NCBI RefSeq assembly: GCF_000316035.1
Contig: NZ_ANHX01000059.1
Coordinates: 1-64,000 of the forward strand
Length of the DNA stretch: 64,000 nucleotides
Source: Paenibacillus sp. PAMC 26794
GTDB lineage: Bacteria > Bacillota > Bacilli > Paenibacillales > Paenibacillaceae
Direction: 5' to 3'
Made by a program: the position numbers and the translations under genes. A model generated the notes under the pieces. The model was not told the DNA's origin. It did no database searches and was given only the letters and a program-made list of their open reading frames with translations. This document shows, one piece after another, positions 35,854 to 44,424 of this stretch; within the stretch, counting starts at the first letter, position 1, and the number at the start of each line of letters is the position of its first letter.

Positions 35854-36663
35854 TTAGATACCAGGAATGGCATTGCGTTTGTGATGTGTGCGCGTATAGA
35901 ACGCTTCGAGGCGCTCTTGTGCAGCCGGATCGATCTGTTTGCCCTCGAGATAGTCGCTGTTCGCTTCATACGAAATTCCCAGCTCATCTTCGTCCGTCTG
36001 ACCTTCCCATAGCCCTGCCGATGGTGCTTTGTCCAAAACAGCCTGTGGAACGTTCAGATATGCTGCCAGCTGGCGTACCTGACGTTTGTTCAGGGTGCTC
36101 AGTGGTGTGATATCCACAGCGCCATCGCCCCATTTGGTATAGAATCCCGTGATGGCTTCGGACGCATGATCCGTACCTACAACGAGCAGGTTCTCTTCAA
36201 ACGAAAGCGCATATTGCATAACCATACGAGTTCTCGCTTTGACATTACCTTTGCCTTGGTGAGTCATATGGCGTGGGCTGCCCAAGGATTTGAAACCTTG
36301 CTCCACTTCCAGCGCAATCTCGTTAACTGCATCTTCGATATTGGTTTCCACGACATGCTTTAGATCGTATGCTTTGGCTACAGCGTAGCTGTGGTCGATA
36401 TCGGATTGTTCACCATAAGGTTGGAACACACCAAGCGTTTTGTACTCTTGGTTGTTCTCTTGCGTAAGCTCGTCCGTCGCTTTTTTGCAAAGCGCCGTAG
36501 CCACTGCACTGTCAATACCGCCGCTGATCGCAATCAGCAAACCCTTGGCACCCGCATTTTTCACATACGTCTTCAGAAAATCAACACGCTTGCGTACTTC
36601 CTCTTCTTCATTAATGCTTGGTTTAACCTTCAATTCAGCGATGATCTGTTGTTGCAAACTCAT
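35854..36663 (-). CDS. nadE: Ammonia-dependent NAD synthetase
   Basis: A 269-residue enzyme for the last step of NAD synthesis. The PP-loop LIAISGGIDSAVATALCKKA and GTDHASEAITGFYTKWGDGAVDITPLS are typical of the bacterial ammonia-using form. It has no N-terminal glutaminase domain. The upstream sequence GGGGTGTGTGAACG gives an acceptable SD. It lies downstream of the bacilliredoxin gene but a terminator separates them. Confidence 0.95.
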   Translation of the reverse strand: MSLQQQIIAELKVKPSINEEEEVRKRVDFLKTYVKNAGAKGLLIAISGGIDSAVATALCKKATDELTQENNQEYKTLGVFQPYGEQSDIDHSYAVAKAYDLKHVVETNIEDAVNEIALEVEQGFKSLGSPRHMTHQGKGNVKARTRMVMQYALSFEENLLVVGTDHASEAITGFYTKWGDGAVDITPLSTLNKRQVRQLAAYLNVPQAVLDKAPSAGLWEGQTDEDELGISYEANSDYLEGKQIDPAAQERLEAFYTRTHHKRNAIPGI

Positions 36664-36752
36664 CGTTCACACACCCCGTTTCTAAATGAATGAAATTTGA
36701 TGTCCAGCTTGAAAGGTCCGAATGGTTCAATAACCTTATCTATCCAAAATGA

Positions 36753-36789
36753 AACGCCCCGGCATCGGTGATCCGAAGGGCGGGGCGTT
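36753..36789 (-). terminator. Terminator after the bacilliredoxin gene
   Basis: A GC-rich 9-bp stem (AACGCCCCG/CGGGGCGTT) is followed by a T-rich tract on the minus strand. Confidence 0.75.
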
Positions 36790-36802
36790 CTATTGGAGCG
36801 AA

Positions 36803-37237
36803 TTAACGGCAGTAACGGTCAAATGCACTTTTGAGATCAGCCGCAATATCCTCTGCAGAACGGTCTTCCACTTGATGACGCTCGATAAAGTGAACGAGTT
36901 CTCCGTCTTTCATCAGAGCGATGGACGGTGAAGATGGAGGATACGGTGCAAAGAATTCACGTGCTTTTGCAGTTGCTTCTTTGTCCTGACCAGCAAATAC
37001 AGTGTACAGGTGATCCGGTGTAATATCGTGCTGAAGTGCTTGGGACACACCTGGGCGACATTGACCAGCGGCACATCCGCATACAGAGTTAATGACAACC
37101 AGCGCTGTTCCTTTTGCATCCGGAAGACTTGCTTCCACTTCTTCAGGAGTACGCAACTCCTGGATTCCTAGACGAGTTAAATCATCCCGCATCGGTTGAA
37201 CCATATCTTTCATGTATTGATCAAATGACATCGACAT
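36803..37237 (-). CDS. brxA: Bacilliredoxin, BrxA/BrxB family
   Basis: A 144-residue thioredoxin-fold protein that removes bacillithiol from mixed disulfides on proteins. The catalytic CxC motif is seen in VINSVCGCAAGQCRPGVS, with a third Cys three residues later that Bacillus BrxA lacks at that place. SMSFDQYMKDMVQPMRDDL at the N-terminus and FAPYPPSSPSIALMKDGELVHF are also characteristic. The ATG at 37237 follows AAGGAG. It implies that the host makes bacillithiol. Confidence 0.9.
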   Translation of the reverse strand: MSMSFDQYMKDMVQPMRDDLTRLGIQELRTPEEVEASLPDAKGTALVVINSVCGCAAGQCRPGVSQALQHDITPDHLYTVFAGQDKEATAKAREFFAPYPPSSPSIALMKDGELVHFIERHQVEDRSAEDIAADLKSAFDRYCR

Positions 37238-37459
37238 TCGGTTTCACTCCTTATAAATGGTTGTTCTATGATCTCGATAAAATTAAAGGCCAATAAACTC
37301 TCCAAAACAACGTTACATTCATATCGAACATTATGGATGTAATGATGTGCTATTCCTATTATACATCCATAAGCAATGAAAGCAAGATTCAGAAACCGCC
37401 TGCGGAGAGGCTTCTTCCATAATATTATGTCTCAATGTCTGGCAAAATATGCTGAATGA

Positions 37460-39154
37460 CTAACGTTCAAATGCCACTTTGAAGGTCGTGCCCTGGCCTT
37501 CCTCCGATTCCACAGTAATGGTTCCATTATGTCGTTCCACAATACTCAGGCACATAGACAATCCAAGTCCGGTTCCCTTGGCTTTTGTCGTATAGAAAGG
37601 TTCAAACAGCTTTTCCTTCTTCACTCTGGGTAGACCAGGTCCTGTGTCACGTACACACAGTTCCACCTTATCATCCACTATCCGTGTCTCCAGCGTAAGC
37701 ACACCCTTCTCATTCATGGCTTCCATCCCGTTACGGGCCAGGTTCAACACCACCTGTTTGATTTCCTTAGAATTGAGATGCAGCTTCGGCACATTATGGG
37801 CCAACATGAGTTCAATACTCTGACCACGCAGGTTCGCATCCGCCCATAACAACGGACTCAGTTCATGTATGATATCGTGCAGCTGGGATTCTTCTTTCTC
37901 GGCAATACGATTCTGAGCCAAAGACAAGAAATCATTAATGATACTGTTGGCCCGGTCCAGCTCTTCCAGAACGATCCGGTAATAGTGATCGAGGGAGTCA
38001 GGACTCTTTTCCTGCATGAGTTGAAGAAAGCCACGCACAACCGCCATTGGATTACGCACCTCATGCGTAATGCTTGCAGCCATCTGCCCCACCAGACTGA
38101 GACGATCCACATTATCCAGTTCACTTCGCAACATCTCAAGCTCCGTGATATCCTGAATGATCAGCATGGCTCCTGTAACTTCTCTCGCAGACTCTGATGA
38201 AAAGGCATAAATCGGTACGGTTCGGGACTGAAATACATGTGCACCGTAACGAACGGTCAACCCACTAATCTCACCATGAACGACGGCTCTGCGAATGCTT
38301 TTATCCATCTTGTCCGCCTGACCTTGTTCAACAAATTGACTGGCAGGCTGTCCAATGAGATCAGGCGTGGAGGTACAAGGTAGCTGCTCCCTTGCCGTTT
38401 GCTCCATCATCTCATTGACAAACATGACTGTGCCTTGTTTATCTACGGTGGCAATGGAGAGAGGCACTGCGTTCAGAATCTGATGAAGTTTCTCCGTTTC
38501 GGCTATGTATCGGTCGTGGACTTCCGAGAGATGCTGCTCCAGCCCACGATAGTGCTTCATCCGTTCCAGCCATAGCAGACTCAGACTGCCCGCAACAATG
38601 GCTCCAGCGGTATATCCAAGTGCTGTAAGTATCATGTAGGTCGCAGAGTATGTGGATTCATTCTGGAGGGATGCGATCCATAACAGACTCGTTACAACCA
38701 GTTCCATTGTAATCAGGATGATGAGGATCGCCATTTTGCGTGAAGGTGTATTATGCTTGAATCGTTTGGCAGACAACCATACAATAGGATAGAGAAGAAT
38801 GCCCGTATGAAGGAGAAATCCGTACAAATCATAGGGATGCGCAAAAAGAAAATAGAAGAGAATATGTAGAATGGACAGCGTTACGCCTATAGCGGACTTA
38901 CAATACAAAATAACAAGTATCACAGGTACGATGCTTAATGATATGGGTACGGCCATCGGGCTTGCATAGAGCGCAAACAGCAGACACAATAACATGCTCG
39001 CGACACTTGTCACAGCAAAACTGGTATGAACGGTTCCGGCATGTTCCATTCTGGCAATAGCCCGCTTGGAGAGTACCAGACGCAATAAGGGAATCAGAAA
39101 TACCGCCGACCCTGCCAGCAGTACTTGTAAAAGCATGTCCTTTAACGCAACCAC
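37460..39154 (-). CDS. PAS-containing sensor histidine kinase with polytopic N-terminus (sporulation-kinase type)
   Basis: A 564-residue kinase. About six to seven hydrophobic helices fill residues 5-215 (a 5TM-LYT-like receptor), then a PAS domain (about 240-350, LNAVPLSIATVDKQGTVMFV), then the catalytic core: QMAASITHEVRNPMAVVRG with the phosphorylated His, an N-box LNLARNGMEAMNE, and the G boxes RDTGPGLP and GTGLGLSM. No response regulator is adjacent. That and the topology suggest it feeds the Spo0 phosphorelay, as KinB or KinC do. GTG at 39154 is used because GGAGG lies upstream; the frame runs on to 39250 without an SD. Confidence 0.8.
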   Translation of the reverse strand: MVALKDMLLQVLLAGSAVFLIPLLRLVLSKRAIARMEHAGTVHTSFAVTSVASMLLCLLFALYASPMAVPISLSIVPVILVILYCKSAIGVTLSILHILFYFLFAHPYDLYGFLLHTGILLYPIVWLSAKRFKHNTPSRKMAILIILITMELVVTSLLWIASLQNESTYSATYMILTALGYTAGAIVAGSLSLLWLERMKHYRGLEQHLSEVHDRYIAETEKLHQILNAVPLSIATVDKQGTVMFVNEMMEQTAREQLPCTSTPDLIGQPASQFVEQGQADKMDKSIRRAVVHGEISGLTVRYGAHVFQSRTVPIYAFSSESAREVTGAMLIIQDITELEMLRSELDNVDRLSLVGQMAASITHEVRNPMAVVRGFLQLMQEKSPDSLDHYYRIVLEELDRANSIINDFLSLAQNRIAEKEESQLHDIIHELSPLLWADANLRGQSIELMLAHNVPKLHLNSKEIKQVVLNLARNGMEAMNEKGVLTLETRIVDDKVELCVRDTGPGLPRVKKEKLFEPFYTTKAKGTGLGLSMCLSIVERHNGTITVESEEGQGTTFKVAFER

Positions 39155-39349
39155 AATGCCATCTCCTCCTCTGCCTGCACATTCCCTCATGTATTTCTGA
39201 TTAAAACATAGGCGACAGTATATTACAATATATCCCTTAAGACTGCACAATAGAACTGCTCATAACTCCATTATATTTCAGAAAAAGCCAGGAGTAGACA
39301 CATTTTTCGTAAAACAGACAAAATCAATAAAAAAAGAGGGTAATAACAT

Positions 39350-40618
39350 ATGTATGATGTCATTGTAATTGGTGGTGGATCTGCGGGCCTGATGGCTTGC
39401 GTTGCTGCTGCCGAGCATGGAGCCTCCGTGCTTCTGCTGGATAAAGGAGATCAACTGGGTCGTAAACTCGGCATCTCTGGCGGAGGTCGATGCAATGTAA
39501 CCAATGCCAAGGAAACGGATGAACTCATCCGATATATTCCGGGTAATGGACGCTTTTTATATAGTTCGTTTCAGAATCTGGACAACCAGGGAATCATGCG
39601 TTTCTTCGAGAATCTCGGAATTGCCCTGAAAGAAGAAGACAACGGCAGAATGTTCCCTGTAACCGATAAAGCGAAAACAGTCGTGGATGCGCTGGTAGGC
39701 AAAATTGTCTCCCTCGGCGTTGAGATTCGCACCAAAGAACCGGTCAAGGAAATTATTCAGAACGGTCAGCAGGTACAGGGTGTTAAATTGATATCTGGTA
39801 AAACTATTCTTGGGCGCTCTGTCATCATTGCTACCGGCGGCAAGTCCGTACCCCAAACCGGATCTACCGGAGACGGTTATCCCTGGGCTGAGGCTGCGGG
39901 TCACACCATTACAGAGTTATATCCGACCGAAGTGCCCATTGTGTCTGGAGAGAGTTGGATTCAGTCCAAAGAACTGCAAGGTTTGTCTTTGAGGGATATC
40001 GCCCTATCCGTAGTGGATGCCAAAGGAAAAACAGTCATCTCTCATCGCGGGGATATGATCTTCACGCATTTTGGAGTGTCTGGACCGGTTGCACTGCGCT
40101 GCAGCCAATTTATCCGCAAGGTTCAGATGAAGTCTGGAAACCCACAGGTCATTATGAGCATTGATCTGTTCCCGGAGCTGTCCCCAGGTGCATTGGAAGC
40201 ACAGGTGCAACAGGTATTGGAACAAGAATCCCGCAAGGCTGTCAAAAACATTTTAAAAACATGGGTTCCTGAACGCATGATTCCATTAATGATGAAACGC
40301 GCGGAGATCAGCGATGACCTCACGTTCCACCATTTCCCCAAAGGCATGTTAAGCAACTTGTGCGAGCTCATGAAGGCTTTTACCTTCCGTGCAGACGGAA
40401 CAAGATCGCTCAAAGAAGCCTTCGTTACTGGGGGAGGAATCCACTTAAAGGAGATATACCCAAAAACAATGGAATCCAAGCTGCTGCCTGGACTATTCTT
40501 TTGCGGTGAAGTTTTGGATATTCACGGCTACACGGGAGGATATAATATCACCGCTGCATTCTCCACAGGATATACGGCTGGCATGCATGCAGCAGAATAT
40601 AAACACGCTAAACTATAA
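39350..40618 (+). CDS. HI0933/BaiN-family flavoprotein (NAD(P)/FAD-dependent oxidoreductase)
   Basis: A 422-residue flavoprotein. The N-terminal dinucleotide-binding fold reads VIVIGGGSAGLMACVAAAEHG and is followed by LGRKLGISGGGRCNVTN, the family hallmark. ATGGKSVPQTGSTGDG and a C-terminal LPGLFFCGEVLDIHGYTGGYN close the FAD site. BaiN relatives act in bile-acid dehydroxylation in gut bacteria, but most family members have no known substrate. An SD-like AGAGGG precedes the ATG. The gene stops 2 bp before the long MITE-like element. Confidence 0.88.
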   Translation: MYDVIVIGGGSAGLMACVAAAEHGASVLLLDKGDQLGRKLGISGGGRCNVTNAKETDELIRYIPGNGRFLYSSFQNLDNQGIMRFFENLGIALKEEDNGRMFPVTDKAKTVVDALVGKIVSLGVEIRTKEPVKEIIQNGQQVQGVKLISGKTILGRSVIIATGGKSVPQTGSTGDGYPWAEAAGHTITELYPTEVPIVSGESWIQSKELQGLSLRDIALSVVDAKGKTVISHRGDMIFTHFGVSGPVALRCSQFIRKVQMKSGNPQVIMSIDLFPELSPGALEAQVQQVLEQESRKAVKNILKTWVPERMIPLMMKRAEISDDLTFHHFPKGMLSNLCELMKAFTFRADGTRSLKEAFVTGGGIHLKEIYPKTMESKLLPGLFFCGEVLDIHGYTGGYNITAAFSTGYTAGMHAAEYKHAKL

Positions 40619-40620
40619 TA

Positions 40621-40830
40621 GAGGTTGTTCAAAAAGTCCGCTTTTGATTACGAATCATGCCTAATGGCATCATCAGCATCGAATATGAAATTCAGCCGAA
40701 ATAGGTTGATGCTTACGAAGTATGTTTCCTTCAGAAACATTGTAGTTGCTCACGTAGTTTTCCTACGCTCCGCTACTCCATTTCTAGCTTCATTCCATCT
40801 TCTCGGCACTGAAAACCGAACTTTTTGAAC
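40621..40830 (+). repeat. MITE-like element, long copy (210 bp)
   Basis: The element starts GAGGTTGTTCAAAAAGTCCG and ends CGAACTTTTTGAAC; its ends form an imperfect inverted repeat of about 18 bp. It begins 2 bp past the stop of the flavoprotein gene. The short copy at 2471-2560 shares both ends but lacks about 120 bp of the middle. No coding potential is visible, so any mobility would depend on a transposase elsewhere. Confidence 0.8.
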
Positions 40831-40883
40831 TCTCACTACTAGGTATTACACATTTAAGTGCATGATGAATTGCTTCAGATGTT

Positions 40884-40924
40884 AAAAACCCCGATATCCA
40901 CATCTGTGGACGATCGGGGTTTTT
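40884..40924. terminator. Bidirectional terminator
   Basis: A 12-bp outer stem (AAAAACCCCGAT/ATCGGGGTTTTT) encloses a second TCCACA/TGTGGA hairpin, between convergent genes. Confidence 0.85.
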
Positions 40925-40980
40925 GGGCATTGTTCCATTTTGGATAAATTGGCTCGAACTGCTCTTAGCTTGTGATGCTT

Positions 40981-41364
40981 CTATGCCTTCACACTGCCTG
41001 AGAATCCATCAGCCGAATCATCGTATGTCGGGTCATCGCTATAGTTATGTCTGCCTTGCTCAGTTTGATTTCCCTGGTTTTCACTCGCATAACCCTCATT
41101 CCAGTCTTCATTCACGAGATGAGCCGGAATTGATATATTCTGAAACTGATCCAGTTCTTCCGTTTGTGAGGCAAATACGGCACTTCCTCCATGAGATTGT
41201 ACAATCTCTACGGCAGACAGAGGATCTTGGCGATCTGTAGGGATGTACAATTCCAGCGGGCCGGACTGATACGGCTTATATCCCAATTCCTCCAAGGTTG
41301 CCCTTGCGGCATTCAACGCTGAATCGTCTGAAAAGTGCACCTGTAGTTCGCTATTATCCATCAT
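40981..41364 (-). CDS. Hypothetical acidic protein, 127 aa
   Basis: A 127-residue soluble protein behind AAGGAGGAAG. Residues 1-75 look like a compact alpha/beta domain (ELQVHFSDDSALNAARATLEE, LSAVEIVQSHGG). Residues 76-127 are acidic, Asn/Gln/Gly-rich and probably disordered. It is not clearly related to any family I know. The nearest gene on the same strand is ecsB, 110 bp further right. Confidence 0.6.
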   Translation of the reverse strand: MMDNSELQVHFSDDSALNAARATLEELGYKPYQSGPLELYIPTDRQDPLSAVEIVQSHGGSAVFASQTEELDQFQNISIPAHLVNEDWNEGYASENQGNQTEQGRHNYSDDPTYDDSADGFSGSVKA

Positions 41365-41476
41365 CGTCTCTTCCTCCTTGCTACAGCTAATCTCTCATCA
41401 TCCATAGATGAGATTATTCTTCTATAGCATGGGCAGAACTAGCGCGTGATATGCTCCGAATTAGAAAGGAATTCCT

Positions 41477-42724
41477 TTAGGCGCGGGTCAGCCGGACCCA
41501 TCCGGCAATAGATAAGACACAGAGTCCGAAAGCCACCGCACCTGCAGCTGTCAGAATACCGACGATCCAGCCGAGCCAGGCCAATCCCAGCGTGAATCCC
41601 ATAAGAATACCAATCGGGATGAACAACATCCGAACCATCATTGAACCTGCAAGATGCAGCGCCTCCGAGTCATATGTTATAAGCTGAACATAGTCCGACG
41701 TGGCAAAAACGTCCCAAGAACGATAAAACATCACCGTCAACATGATGATTAATAACGCACACACGATGACATTGACCGGAAAAGGTGGCAATGCAACTGC
41801 TGCGATGGATAGTCCGCCAAGCTGCAGATACAATTTCATCGTGGCCGAGTTCCGGAAAAATGCCTTGAAAGCAATCTCCGCTGTCCGATTCGCGATGGAA
41901 CGATTGCGTAACAGTTTACGCGGTTTGCGGAAGATAATGGACCGTGTTCGTGGGGCTTTCGGCTTGCTCACTGCCCGGCTTAACATTAGAGCTGTAAGCT
42001 GCAGCCTGCTCCGCAGATCCTCCCGCACATCCCCTTCAAACGTTCCCTTCATCAATAGCCTCATCTGTCCAACTGTAATTAGAAGAAGCATGATAATTAC
42101 GATTCCAAATAAGATTTCCCACGTCTGTCCATGCATCCATGATGTGGCATTAATGGTCATATAACCTATGCCAATGACGAGAGGAATCATCCGAATCCAG
42201 CGCCGCCATCCTGTATATCGTACCTTCGTCATATGCAGTGTTATGGCTTGGAATGACGCTACTGCACCGAACCAGACAGCCATAAGTGCAATCTGGAGAT
42301 TCGACATCTCATAGACACGGGACCACAGGGGAGCAGTCAGCGCTGTAATCAGGATCATTTTGCCCAGATGTTGCAGACAGGACCGGTAGAGCCCTTGCCT
42401 CATTAGCGTTCGCATCCACAACGGCCTTGATTTCAAAAATAATACATCCGCTTCCTCCACAAATATCAACACACCACCGGTAAGCATAACGACGTCAATC
42501 AGCCCAGTCAGTACGGGGAGCGGTAATCCTGTCGCCCATGCAGGCAGTGATTTGGTCCACAGACTCGTGTACCATCCAATCAGATAGAGCAGACCCGGAA
42601 CAAGCAGGTATACCCAAACCGTCCAATCCACGACGAGTCTGAGATTTTTCATCTGTTCCCTGAAGTGCTCTTTGCGTCTTCGCCTGTATAAACGAAGTGG
42701 TGTATAACGCTGGGAAGTTTCCAT
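41477..42724 (-). CDS. ecsB: ABC transporter permease, EcsB-like
   Basis: A 415-residue membrane protein with about eight to ten helices, paired with the ATPase gene upstream (22-bp gap, same strand). The N-terminal basic segment RLYRRRRKEHFREQMKNLRLVVDWT and the PLRLYRRR start are typical of EcsB. In Bacillus, Ecs affects intramembrane proteolysis by RasP, protein secretion and biofilm formation. A basic cytoplasmic region (KPKAPRTRSIIFRKPRK) lies in the middle. Confidence 0.82.
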   Translation of the reverse strand: METSQRYTPLRLYRRRRKEHFREQMKNLRLVVDWTVWVYLLVPGLLYLIGWYTSLWTKSLPAWATGLPLPVLTGLIDVVMLTGGVLIFVEEADVLFLKSRPLWMRTLMRQGLYRSCLQHLGKMILITALTAPLWSRVYEMSNLQIALMAVWFGAVASFQAITLHMTKVRYTGWRRWIRMIPLVIGIGYMTINATSWMHGQTWEILFGIVIIMLLLITVGQMRLLMKGTFEGDVREDLRSRLQLTALMLSRAVSKPKAPRTRSIIFRKPRKLLRNRSIANRTAEIAFKAFFRNSATMKLYLQLGGLSIAAVALPPFPVNVIVCALLIIMLTVMFYRSWDVFATSDYVQLITYDSEALHLAGSMMVRMLFIPIGILMGFTLGLAWLGWIVGILTAAGAVAFGLCVLSIAGWVRLTRA

Positions 42725-42745
42725 CCTCTCTCACCCTCTCTCTAT

Positions 42746-43477
42746 CTAAGACGTCAGTATATCGAAACAGTCAAACAAAGAGGCTTCCGGCAATCCTGCC
42801 GCTTCACGGATCTCATCCAATGTTCCCTCGGCAGCAGATCTGCCCGAAGCAATCAGAATGAATCGGTCGCAGATTCGTTCAGCGGTATCCAGTACATGCG
42901 TAGACATGAGCACACCCGCACCGCGGCGACGTTCGTCATCGAGCAATTTCAGAAAATCCTTGGTGGCACGAGGGTCCAGTCCGATGAACGGCTCGTCCAC
43001 AATATAAATATCCGGTGAAGACAGAAATCCGATCATCAGCATCATTTTCTGCCGCATGCCCTTCGAAAAACTAGCTGGAAGATCATTCCGAACATGGTCC
43101 ATGCCAAAGCGAACCAACAGTTCCTCCGCTCTGGCAACAAAAGCTTCTTCCTCCATTTCATACGCTGCTGCGGCCAAATCAAGATGTTCCCATAGGGTCA
43201 TATATTCATAAAAAACCGGTTGCTCCGGGATATAGGCATAACGACCATCTCCTCCAATCGTCACTTCATAGTTCGCATGTTCCAACAGACCAAGAAGCGT
43301 TTTGATTGTAGTACTTTTGCCCGCACCATTTGGTCCGATAATACCTACCAGTTCTCCTCGTGCCACATTCATTCGAATATTGCGTATGGTCGATTGTCCT
43401 GGCTCGTATCCTGCCTCTGTAATATGTACGTCCAATATGGACTCCTGTACTTCCGTGCTTTTATATTCCGTTCCCAT
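42746..43477 (-). CDS. ecsA: ABC transporter ATP-binding protein, EcsA-like
   Basis: A 243-residue ATPase with Walker A GIIGPNGAGKSTTIK, Q-loop AYIPEQPVFYEYMTLW, signature SFSKGMRQKMMLMIGFLSS, Walker B DIYIVDEPFIGLDP and the H-loop LMSTHVLDTAERI. The sequence around the Q-loop and signature matches EcsA. The ATG at 43477 follows GGGAG at proper spacing; the GTG at 43486 does not. Confidence 0.88.
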   Translation of the reverse strand: MGTEYKSTEVQESILDVHITEAGYEPGQSTIRNIRMNVARGELVGIIGPNGAGKSTTIKTLLGLLEHANYEVTIGGDGRYAYIPEQPVFYEYMTLWEHLDLAAAAYEMEEEAFVARAEELLVRFGMDHVRNDLPASFSKGMRQKMMLMIGFLSSPDIYIVDEPFIGLDPRATKDFLKLLDDERRRGAGVLMSTHVLDTAERICDRFILIASGRSAAEGTLDEIREAAGLPEASLFDCFDILTS

Positions 43478-43656
43478 ATCATTCACTCCCTGTTCTGATC
43501 AGGCGTTTATTTCATTCTTTATGTTTTATTGTAATCGAGTTGCGGGTTGTATGTTTGATCATTTTGAGCATTTTGATTTACAATTCATGTATTAATGTTA
43601 TTACATACTAACGTTTTACTTTTATAAGTTGGATCATACTATAAGAGGAATATATC

Positions 43657-43950
43657 ATGAATGGTGGGGCTCATATGAAAGAGGAGCATTCCAAAAGAAA
43701 AATTCTTTCTCGCAAAATGGGAAAAATGGGAAAAAGCTTGGGCATTAGCTTGCCTAAGGTTTTGATTGATAAGCTCCATCTTTCTCAGGGAAATGAGATT
43801 GAATTTATTGAAAACAGTCAGGGAGAAATTGTACTAAAAAAGGTTAAACAAATGAAAATACCCGAAAATGTAAGACCCGAAGTACTGGAAGCTTTCTTCG
43901 ACGTTTTCGAAGAAGATGAGGATATCCTTAATGATTTAAGGGATCGTTAA
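43657..43950 (+). CDS. AbrB/MazE-type antitoxin
   Basis: A 97-residue protein with an N-terminal basic SpoVT-AbrB DNA-binding domain (KMGKMGKSLGISLPKVLIDKL, QGNEIEFIENSQGEIVLKKV) and an acidic C-terminal tail (EAFFDVFEEDEDILNDLRDR) of the sort that neutralises a toxin. AGAGGA precedes the ATG. It is 1 bp upstream of a Doc-family toxin frame. The region is AT-rich relative to its flanks, which suggests acquisition. It should repress its own operon. Confidence 0.78.
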   Translation: MNGGAHMKEEHSKRKILSRKMGKMGKSLGISLPKVLIDKLHLSQGNEIEFIENSQGEIVLKKVKQMKIPENVRPEVLEAFFDVFEEDEDILNDLRDR

Positions 43951-43951
43951 G

Positions 43952-44345
43952 ATGACCATATTCCTTTCCATTGAAGAAGTAGTAGCCGCTCACCATTTTA
44001 TGATGAAGAAGATGAATGATACAGCACAAGCTGGGGTTAAGGATTCTGCTTTGTTGGATTCTGCGATAAAATAGACCTCTCCAAAGTTTGTTTAGAGAGA
44101 ATACCTACCCTTCCATATTTGATAGAGCTACTGCCTTATTAGAGTCATTGGTTAAAAACCACTGTTTCAATAACGGAAATAAACGTACAGCTTATCTTGT
44201 AACCAAGTCCTTTCTGCGAGTGAATGGCTACCATTTGCAGATGGAACGTAAATATGCCGTAGAATTTATGGTCAACATTGCCGAAAGCGAGTATACAATT
44301 GAAAAGATAGTACGCTTATTAGAAGAACATTCAGAAGAACGCTAA
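43952..44345 (+). pseudogene. Death-on-curing (Doc/Fic) toxin, frameshifted
   Basis: The frame from ATG 43952 runs 40 codons to TAG 44072-44074 and carries a typical Doc N-terminus (TIFLSIEEVVAAHHFMMKKM, ALLDSAIK). The rest of the toxin continues in the +1 frame from about 44066 to TAA 44345 and includes the Fic motif NHCFNNGNKRTA and YTIEKIVRLLEEHS. Removing one A from the AAAA run at 44068-44071 joins them into a 130-residue Doc protein. Either the toxin is inactivated by a one-base insertion or the run is a sequence error. Intact Doc would phosphorylate EF-Tu. Confidence 0.85.
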
Positions 44346-44365
44346 CTGATATGTCTTATAAATGC

Positions 44366-44403
44366 AAAAAAGAAGCAGGGGTTCCGGAGCCCCTGCTTCT
44401 TCA
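44366..44403. terminator. Bidirectional terminator
   Basis: An 11-bp GC-rich stem (AGAAGCAGGGG/CCCCTGCTTCT) sits between the toxin gene and the convergent repeat-protein gene. Confidence 0.85.
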
Positions 44404-44424
44404 TATTACAGTGAAAATCTCATA

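Noticed and set aside
43952-44345. Programmed frameshifting in the Doc toxin
   Set aside because: There is only a run of four A residues, with no stimulatory structure visible, and a simple one-base insertion explains it.
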